64,000 nt of DNA from Branchipolynoe longqiensis (Eukaryota > Annelida > Polychaeta > Phyllodocida > Polynoidae): contig CM059193.1 of the NCBI GenBank assembly GCA_030323885.1, positions 79,643,078 through 79,707,077 of the forward strand, given 5' to 3'. This document shows positions 56,674 through 64,000 of the stretch, one piece after another. The notes below the pieces were generated by a model. The model saw nothing but the letters and a program-made list of their open reading frames with translations. It made no database searches and was not told where the DNA came from. How positions within the stretch are numbered: the stretch's first letter is position 1; every line of letters begins with the position of its first letter. Made by a program: the position numbers and the translations under genes.

Positions 56674-56735
56674 CCTTAAAGGGGTAGTCTTAGCCCCTCT
56701 TCATCATATCCTTAAAGCTGCATATTCCGATGTAA
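56674..56735. mobile_element. TTAA-MITE end with a flank shared with 57905
   Basis: TTAA at 56712-56715, then agctgcatattccgatgtaa. The preceding words ggggtagtcttagcccctct and tcatcat match those before the MITE at 57946. Confidence 0.6.
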
Positions 56736-57596
56736 GTTTAACCGTTCTACTCCTATTGTTCTATTAATATGCACATGGATTCGTCTCCGTCTCTCTTCGC
56801 CGCCGCCTCTCCTCCGTTGTAGCCATTTCACGTTTTCGTTAATATAATCCCGCCCAAGTGCCGACAGCCTATGTAATACATGTTCATGGGCTCTACCCCC
56901 GCATATTGATTGTGTATTAATTACCATTACTCCTACCATGCCATGCTAAGGCCGATGGTGTACTCCGCTGCCGCTGTCCCTTATAAACACCCACGACATT
57001 ACCTATTATTTTTATTGTCCGCATTAAGAAGGTGGTTGCTAGCCCCCAGGAGAGGGTTATTCTACGCACTGTAATGTCTACATTAGTCAATCGTCTGTGT
57101 AATAGATATAATAATGAACCATCATTAGGTAGTTGACCATGACAGTTAGTGTAGTAAGAGACCTGTTCGTAAAGAGTAAGGAAGGCAAGGAACGTCTCAG
57201 TCAGATTTTAAGAGCTCACAACTTTATTTCTGTTCATACCAACACCATCTAATCTCTTCCAATGTCAATCATATGATTAAATACTTCCCCTCCATTTCCT
57301 TTATAGTCAAGATACTTTTAATTACTGTATTTAAAGCCAGATTATCACCTGAAACATCAAAGCGCTAATGAAACACATCTGATGGGTCCGGGCCCGATGG
57401 CTCGAACCTTCTAAATTGCTAGGAGAGTAGCGTGGGACGCCACACCAAATCTCCTAGCAATGAGTTACAGCAACGAACCCTTCCCCACATTTGATGGCCA
57501 ATGCTGGTTTGTCTTGGCGAGCAGCCCACATTTCCATATCCGGGTTACCCGACCCACCCGCATCGCCCACATCTCGATTATAGTCTTGACCACTTC
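56736..57596. other. No gene seen
   Basis: No recognised repeat or domain. Confidence 0.5.
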
Positions 57597-57900
57597 ATAA
57601 GCATCAAATTTTCAAAACAATTATCTAGATGTGATTCTAACTGACACTGATGCACTTTTAAGCATTTGTTGCCACATGGAGGGGTATCCTGAGCCAATTT
57701 AATAGAACCTGTTGCCGCAGAAGCTTATAGTGTCATGCTTGCTAAAACTAATTTGATATATTTAAACTTCAAATATCTTAAAAGTTAGCCATTTAAAATA
57801 AAAGTTACACCAAGATAAAGCAACGTAGGTCATACCAATCAGTTCAATATAACTATCTCAGAAAAATGAGAGAAACTCAAAACCATCTGCCTATGCAACT
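57597..57900. mobile_element. TTAA-MITE, left end lost
   Basis: Starts inside the family at gcatcaaattttcaaaac and runs to catctgcctatgcaact, followed by taag. Confidence 0.75.
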
Positions 57901-57945
57901 TAAGTTTAAGGGGGAAGTCTTAGCCTCTCTTCATCATAAACTTAA

Positions 57946-58242
57946 AGCCGCATAATCCGAGGTAAGCATCACATTTTCAAAGCCAAAACACTTACTTAGT
58001 CAGATTTCATTCTACATATCCACTTTAAATCCCAGTGCACTCATCAAGCACGTGTTGCTGCAGAGAAGGGGAGACTAGGCACATTTAATAGAACATGTCA
58101 CAAAATCTTGATGTGCTTGCCAAAATTAACTTGACATGTTTTCACTTCAATTATCTCGAAATTTACTTCACCATAAAATAAAGTAGATTATAATGATCAA
58201 TCCAATGTATTTATCTTTGAAAATGGCAGAAACACAAAACCA
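57946..58242. mobile_element. TTAA-MITE, right end lost
   Basis: TTAA at 57942-57945, left end agccgcataatccgaggtaa, family interior to cagaaacacaaaaccat. Confidence 0.75.
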
Positions 58243-58244
58243 TT

Positions 58245-58400
58245 TATTTTAAATGGCTAACTTTGGAGATATTTAATGTGAAAACATGCCAAAATAATTA
58301 TGACATGCACATCAAAACTGACGTCATATATGCTTCAGCAGTAACATGTTCTATAAAGTAAATTACCTCAGTATTCTGTTCCATGCACAAGAACTACTTA
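58245..58400. mobile_element. TTAA-MITE fragment, opposite orientation
   Basis: aaatggctaactttggagat, gcacatcaaaactgacgtca and cagtaacatgttctataaag follow the order of 24960-25090. Confidence 0.6.
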
Positions 58401-59084
58401 ATGTCTCTCTTTGTGTTTGTGTACCTAAAAATGAGATTAAAGGACGAAAGACCAAAGACAACCTGAAAGAGAAACAGAACGAAGTTTAAAAGAAGAACAG
58501 TATATTCGACCCCTACCGACAATCGAACGTTGCCACGTCAACTGTGACGTGTATTATTAAATAAAGGTGTATTGAATAAGGGTTGCTCTGGTGCTTTTAA
58601 TAATGGACAACAAATGCTCATGCCGGAAGGAAGAAGCTAGCGATTGAAAGAAGAAAGGAAGGGGGGGGGGGAAGAGAGAAAAGGGAGAGTGCACCAATTG
58701 AAAAGGTACATAAGTACGATATTATAGACATGTCAAAAGTAAATTCATATCGAACAAAATTGAACAAATGAACTAAGTCACGCCATAACAGTCTATGAAC
58801 CTTCCAAGTAAGCTATATTCAAATTAGGAAATCTGTGAAGTAAAATAAGAAAACGACAAGAACAGTCCGGACACTATTGTGATGAACTCAGGATGTGTCT
58901 GAAACAAAGAAACCTGAGAAAAGCACCAGAAACGACAAAACCATGACAGCAAAACAATGCACCCGAACAAAATGGTCACCCCGTTTTAAGGCAAATGATG
59001 CTGTTCGCGGTAGACTGAAGGCTTACAGAACAATGCTTTTATTAATAGAAAATGTATACGACATAGTTATAAGTTATATAGATT
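58401..59084. other. No confident gene
   Basis: G run at 58661-58671. The open frame at 58895-59086 is not recognised. Confidence 0.4.
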
Positions 59085-60215
59085 AGTCTATCTTCGAAAC
59101 ACCACTGGTTTGAATGTGCTTGTCTGAGCTGTACCTTATATAGTGCCGTCTATCTTTGAAGCAACACTAGTTTGGGTGCGCTTGTCTGTGCTGTGCCTTA
59201 TAAGTAATAAATTAGTCTATCTTTGAAACAACACTGGTTTGGATGTGTTTGTCTGAGCTGTGCCTTATCTTTCAAGTAGTGTATCTTTGAAACATTACTT
59301 TCGATATGCTTGTCTGAGCTGTCTCATCTTTGAGGTAGTGTATCTTTGATACATTAACTTGAATGTGCTTGTCTGAGCTGTGCCTCATATAGATTAGTTT
59401 ATCTTTGAAACAATACTAGTTTGTATGTACTCATCTGAGCTGTGTCTTATCTTTGAAACACCTTCACATTGATCGCCGTGAATATGGCCTATGCTGCCGA
59501 CACGGCGTAAAGCAACCACCAATCAATCAATCAATCAAAACCTTCACATTGATACTTGGTCCCAATTTGAATACACTTGCTCGAGTAGTATCCTATATCA
59601 TTGAAACACCTTCACATTGATACTTGGTCCCAATTTGAATACACTTGCTCGAGTAGTATCCTATATTGTTGAAACACCTTCACATTGATACTTGGTCCCA
59701 ATTTGAATACACTTGCCTGAGTAGTATCCTTATCTTTGAAACATCTTCTCATTGATACTTGGTCCCAATTTGAATACACTTGCCTGAGTAGTATCCTTAT
59801 CTTTGAAACATCTTCACATTGATACTTGGTCCCAATTTGAATACACTTGCCCGAGTAGTATCCTTATCTTTGAAACACCTTCACATTGATACTTGGTCCC
59901 AATTTGAATACACTTGCCCGAGTAGTATCCTTATCTTTGAAACACCTTCACATTGATACTTGGTCCCAATTTGAATACACTTGCTTGAGTAGTATCCTTA
60001 TCTTTGAAACACCTTCACATTGATACTTGGTCCCAATTTGAATACACTTGCCCGAGTAGTATCCTTATCTTTGAAACATCTTCTCATTGATACTTGGTCC
60101 CAATTTGAATACACTTGCCCGAGTAGTATCCTTATCTTTGAAACACCTTCACATTGATACTTGGTCCCAATTTTAATGCACTTGCTCGAGTAGTATCATT
60201 ATCTTTGAAATAGCG
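59085..60215. repeat. 67-bp satellite plus a diverged older block
   Basis: From 59540 about ten units of aacaccttcacattgatact, tggtcccaatttgaatacac, ttgcccgagtagtatcctta, tctttga are nearly identical. 59085-59459 holds diverged relatives (atctttgaaacaacactggt, gcttgtctgagctgtgcctt). Confidence 0.9.
59474..59539 (+). mobile_element. 66-bp retroposon tail with 14-bp TSD
   Basis: ACCTTCACATTGAT at 59460-59473 and 59540-59553 flanks an insert ending tgctgccgacacggcgtaaa then (atca)n. This looks like a heavily 5'-truncated SINE or LINE 3' end. The flanking word also belongs to the 67-bp unit, so part of the TSD match could come from the array. Confidence 0.6.
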
Positions 60216-60529
60216 ATAGTTTAGATACGCTCATCTGAGCTGTTGTCTTTGACAGATTTTCATTGGTACCAGTGCTGTGTGTAATAATAGTTATTCCTGC
60301 CATAACAGTTGTGCCTTATTTTGTCGCTTTCGTAGGATTACTGTTATTTCTAAGTAAGTATGACTGTTTTGAAATTGAATGCTACCAGCTACCTTCTGTG
60401 TAGTTAGAGTGATGGCAGGGTCGGGTCAAGGTAAACAGGGTTACGGTCAACAGAACCCAGAGGAGTTGACAACAAAAGCCAACCAAACCAAGGAGCCACA
60501 CACACATACACTTACTTGATATTTGAGTT
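60216..60529. other. No gene seen
   Basis: The reverse frame at 60382-60570 is not recognised. Confidence 0.45.
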
Positions 60530-60738
60530 GGAAAGATGAACAACCCGATGGTATTGAGCTTCTGCCACATTTAAAAAATAAACATAATAGGTTGATCTTT
60601 ATAATCTACTTGACTTTAATTTAGAGTAACTTTTTATTAGAAATTGTTAACTTCGGCGATATTTGAAGCGTGAACCTTAAAGATATATTTGTGGACGTGG
60701 TCATAGGCTTGCAGCAGTGACAGGTGCCATAACGTTGA
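60530..60738. mobile_element. TTAA-MITE, diverged, right part lost
   Basis: aacccgatggtattgagctt, ggttgatctttataatctac, ggcgatatttgaagc and cagtgacaggtgccataa in family order. Confidence 0.6.
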
Positions 60739-60743
60739 CTTAA

Positions 60744-60875
60744 AGCTGCATAGTCCAATGAAAGCATAGCATGTCCTAAACCCAAAGCAATTGATCCTAA
60801 ATACCCAACTTAGATATTGGTGCACATCTTAAACATTTATTGCTAAATGAATTTAATCAAACCTGATGGTTTTGA
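60744..60875. mobile_element. TTAA-MITE, other end type, truncated
   Basis: TTAA at 60740-60743 and agctgcatagtccaatgaaa, then the family interior to gaatttaatcaaacctgatg. Confidence 0.7.
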
Positions 60876-60904
60876 CATGTACACACACATTTATTTGGCA
60901 AGAT

Positions 60905-61165
60905 TTCACAGTTCTCTGTGGTGGAGTGGTTAGAGTGTCTGACTTTTTCTAGGTCAGACTCCTAATCTGCAGGTCGGTGGTTCAATTCCCAATGCCCCCA
61001 CCTCTGCCAATTTGGATTTCCACCACTGTGTCTAACTTACAGCGTCATCAAAGGCCAGTTGCTCTCATACCATGTATATGTGGTGTGGGAAGTTAAAAAT
61101 CCCTTGGGTCGGTAAAAGTGTAGGCTCGGGCTTTCTATCGACAAACTGTCTAATGGTGAAAACAA
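60905..61165 (+). mobile_element. tRNA-derived SINE, third family
   Basis: tctgtggtggagtggttaga and box B-like ggtggttcaattcccaatg (60975-60993), then a body with cttgggtcggtaaaagtgta and gggctttctatcgacaaact. The gggtcggtaaaag..ctttctatcgacaaac block is a SINE body type I recall from invertebrates. A real tRNA gene is unlikely because the stem pairing is poor. Confidence 0.6.
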
Positions 61166-62932
61166 GTCTATTCAGACTTATCCATAATAGGCAGTATAAA
61201 TCTTTAAGACTACAAAATCAGGTAGAAAGTGAATAGTTTGCCCCGCGCCCAGCAGGAATTGTCTGCTAGTGACGCTCCTGTAGGTAATACAGGGCAAACG
61301 CAGGCAAGCCAACGATTGGACATAATAACTGGCGACTACACATGATTGCAACGACTACATCATACTGATAATAATAATAATAATAATCAGGGCTACACCT
61401 CTGCCTATAAATAGATTATACATTATATATATAAATGTTTCATCTATTTCTATCTCTCTCAATATATATATAGAGAGAGAAATAGATTATGCACTAATAT
61501 ATATATATAATGTACGCACTAATTCATATATATATATATATGAAGCAAAGTGATCCATACACTGAGTGAGCAGGAGTACCAAGAACTGCCGGTGGCGGCG
61601 CCACCGTAGGCCAGCAGGCCGCAGTTAATCAAGATTCGTCCGTTATTGGACATTAAGCAATGTTACACAGTAACAATAATAATAATAAATCTCCTACCGA
61701 TAATTTATACTCGTATATCCATATACTAGCTATATATATATATATATATATACATATATACATATACATAACCTTGCTTTTCAGGAGGAGGGTAAACCAA
61801 ATTAAGAATTGTATAATTAATAAGAAATATAAATAAACTAAAACAGCGAGTAAACAGCTGTTATTATTTAGAGAGCTGTCAATGAGATGCCAAACCGATG
61901 TAGATATATCTTTCCACGGGTTCTTATTTACAACAAGGGTGTAGACAGCCCCCCCCCCCCCCCCCCCTGGGGATATATATCTCCCTGAATGGCAACCCAC
62001 CGCTCCCTATATAGCGCTTTTCAACACAAAGGGCGCTTATTTTCTTAGTTTGGGCTGCGGTTATAAATGGTTTAAAAAATGAAACTAATGCAATAACGAA
62101 GACGGTGTGCAGAGGCGTCTTACATAAACCTGTGAAGGGCCATCTACAACCGGTACACAATGCAATGAGTAATGAGTGTGAGGTACATTCAATCATTTTA
62201 CATTCACATTAAAGGTTTTACTTGTTGGTTTAGGATTTCTAATTCAGTATTTACTAAATTAACTAATACCTTTATTTAGTCTTAGTTCAATGTGATCAGA
62301 TACTCTTTTATTCGTTGTGTTGTTTGTATGCAGTAGGATTTGAGTGTTACTTGGGGTATTTTTGTGTTAGTAAATCAAGATGTCTTGACAATAGTCACAC
62401 CAGTGACGGAGCCGGAATCCCTATTGGCTCGGCAGGCTGAATTCTAGGGCCTCGCCTCAAAATCTACTCCGGCCAAGATGTATAATATTTTCATTTATTT
62501 ACACTTAGGCCTTGGGAGGGGCCTTACAAATGGAATAGCCCATGGCTTGTCTTCATCTAAATGGGGCACTGCACCCACCATTCAGTAGTTTTTAGACATG
62601 CGATAGTTGGGTGTGGGGCGGGGCGTTGTTCCCAGACCCTGGATGTGCAAGGGGCATGCGCAGGCGAACTGGGCGTGGCGCCGGACGCCGCATTCCTGAG
62701 TAGCACATGCGCACTGCGCCTCTTGTTACATAACGGGGGGGGGGGGGGTTGTACAGCTGTACGAAATGTCACGGGCTTCCATCTGTCCACGCGTCTGTGT
62801 GGTAGACACCTTTACATCTGCTGGAGAGGGATGGGGTGGGGGTGGGGGAATGGGGGCAATGTGAGCGGTGGGCTGTGTTTGTGTCTGCCCAGGTGTGCAG
62901 TTTACTAACAAAAGCTTGTTTTATTTAATGAT
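61166..62932. other. No gene; AT runs, a hairpin and homopolymers
   Basis: A perfect palindromic stem (atctatttctatctctctc / gagagagaaatagat) at 61439-61486, AT runs at 61495-61545 and 61730-61755, a C run at 61950-61967 and a G run at 62735-62749. Frames at 62557-62911 are composition-driven and unrecognised. Confidence 0.5.
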
Positions 62933-63165
62933 GTTTCTAGAGCACATTGATTTTTATCATCGGCTATTGGACATCAAACATATTGTCATTCTGACATTCC
63001 TTTGGAGGAAACCCGCCCGCCACCCCATATGCTACTCTTTCCGATAAGCAGCAAGGGGTCTTTTATATATGCACTTTCCGACAGACATGACACCACATAC
63101 CACAGGCTTTGATGAACCAGTTGTGGACCATTGGTTGGAACACATTTCCTAACCATACGGATGTT
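62933..63165 (-). mobile_element. SINE-G fragment
   Basis: gatgtttctagagcacattg, catcggctattggacatcaa, ggaggaaacccgcc, agcagcaaggggtcttttat, cgacagacatgacaccacat and gaaccagttgtggaccattg follow the order at 39853-40189. The tRNA-related end is missing. Confidence 0.7.
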
Positions 63166-63279
63166 ATTAACCATAGGCTATAAATAAAAACATGAATAAC
63201 ATAAGTAAAACTGTCTCTGGCTATAGTTCTAACACTAGTCTGAGTGACCAGATTTTTTTAGATCTAAATGCAGATGGTA

Positions 63280-63550
63280 TAATGCCTGGTACACACCTCT
63301 CGTTTACGATTCACGCACTAAAACTGACTGCGCATCACGACCCCGACCCGTCCCGTATATGATCTAAAACTGCCCGATTCATTTTTCGAATCCCTTGCGA
63401 TTTCAGTTTTAACCCCTAAAACTGAGTTTTAAGTCGCGAATCGCAAGGCTCTGGTGTGCTAGGGCGTCGCACACCTAATGACTAAAACTCAAACTTCGTC
63501 GTGAAACGGGCAGTTTTAGGTCGTATACGGGAGGTGTGTACCAGGCATTA
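63280..63550. mobile_element. TIR MITE TAATGCCTGGTACACACCTC, 271 bp
   Basis: Perfect 20-bp inverted ends. Palindromic repeats of ctaaaactg/cagttttag fill the interior. The TSD is TA at most (or TAA/TTA with one mismatch). No frame. Superfamily unassigned. Confidence 0.85.
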
Positions 63551-63583
63551 GAAGTGCCGATTAGTTTGACGTAAATGCAATGG

Positions 63584-63599
63584 TAGATAAAAGATTCAC
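63584..63599. mobile_element. Lone end of the TAGATAAAAGATTCA family
   Basis: tagataaaagattcaca matches the terminus of the 17723 element; no partner end is nearby. Confidence 0.4.
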
Positions 63600-63792
63600 A
63601 TCTTAATGTATTATATATATTTTTTAATTAATATTCTACCTTTCAAACACTAGCTGAAATGTGCTGAAACTAAAAGATTCCATAGCTGCACTCGCTGCTT
63701 CAGCTTCAACATAAACCATGTGCGTCGCGCCGATTTGTTTTGCTTTTACGCATTCCACAATGCACCGCGTGGCTGGAATTACGAACCCGTCT

Positions 63793-64000
63793 AATATCTA
63801 AATTTGATTCCACATATCTAATTATGACACTGATGCACTTATTAGACACTTGTCACCCCATAGAAGGGACTACTGAGGAACTTTAATAGAACCTGCTACT
63901 GCAGAAGCCGTGCTTGCCAAAACTAATTTAACATATTTGCACTTCAAATATCTCAAAAGTCAGCCATTTTAAATCAAAGTTACTTCAAGTTAAAGTAGCA
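63793..64000. mobile_element. TTAA-MITE cut by the window edge
   Basis: atatctaaatttgattccac, gcacttattagacacttgtc, ctgctactgcagaagcc and gcacttcaaatatctcaaaa follow family order; the element continues beyond 64000. Confidence 0.75.

Noticed and set aside
60910..60995. tRNA gene with long variable arm
   Set aside because: It continues into a SINE-type body, and the acceptor stem does not pair well.

Overview
This 64 kb window is eukaryotic, repeat-saturated DNA. It most likely comes from a lophotrochozoan and probably a gastropod mollusc. The reasons are tRNA-derived SINEs in about 25 copies, a SINE fragment of a type I associate with gastropod genomes (39853-40189 and 62933-63165), non-LTR retrotransposon remnants, long microsatellites, and no operons, dense coding or bacterial signals. 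The species assignment is inference. I found no intact host protein-coding gene. The only convincing protein similarity is to two dead non-LTR retrotransposon ORF2 fragments (38001-39767 and 44502-45257). Other open frames are short or result from tandem repeats whose period is a multiple of three. One CpG-rich block (about 43070-43450) could be a promoter or first exon, but this is unproven.

Family names used here are mine. SINE-A is a ~320-350 bp tRNA-headed SINE whose 3' end resembles GACGTAAAACTCCAACAACC; several copies have 8-11 bp target-site duplications (TSDs). The TTAA-MITE is a 347-348 bp non-autonomous DNA element with ends AG(C/T)TGCATAGTCCGATG, inserted at TTAA; about 20 copies or fragments are present. 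SINE-B is a repeat with an internal tRNA-like segment. SINE-G is the gastropod-type fragment. About 13 further inverted-repeat elements fall into separate families, some with diagnostic TSDs: 9 bp (Mutator-like) at 17723-18140, 46418-46481 and 26793-27170; TTA or TAA (PIF/Harbinger-like) at 18622-19284 and 34972-35955.

Layout. 0-12 kb: SINE-A copies, a 129-bp minisatellite, a ~735 bp foldback element (4552-5286) and TTAA-MITEs. 12-16 kb: (TG)n and an element of about 1.94 kb (13787-15729) whose two ends carry arrays of one 14-base motif and which holds three SINE-A copies. 17-24 kb: Mutator-like and Harbinger-like elements and an inverted pair of one element. 24-28 kb: a 64-bp satellite and a tandem segmental duplication whose two copies received different transposons. 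28-34 kb: degenerate 'gtagtcactgtgagctg' repeats, then 11-bp and 63-bp minisatellites. 34-41 kb: nested insertions including a LINE inside a MITE. 41-48 kb: a GGAGGT array, the CpG-rich block and a CR1-like LINE fragment. 48-64 kb: 80-bp, 69-bp and 67-bp satellites, a polypyrimidine tract, a SINE with a minisatellite grown inside it, and more MITEs.

No gene pathway can be described. What the window records is transposon history: SINEs hit by MITEs, a MITE hit by a Harbinger-like element, a MITE hit by a LINE and a SINE, and tandem arrays invaded by both. Several nested events give both the target-site duplication and the relative age without any outside alignment.
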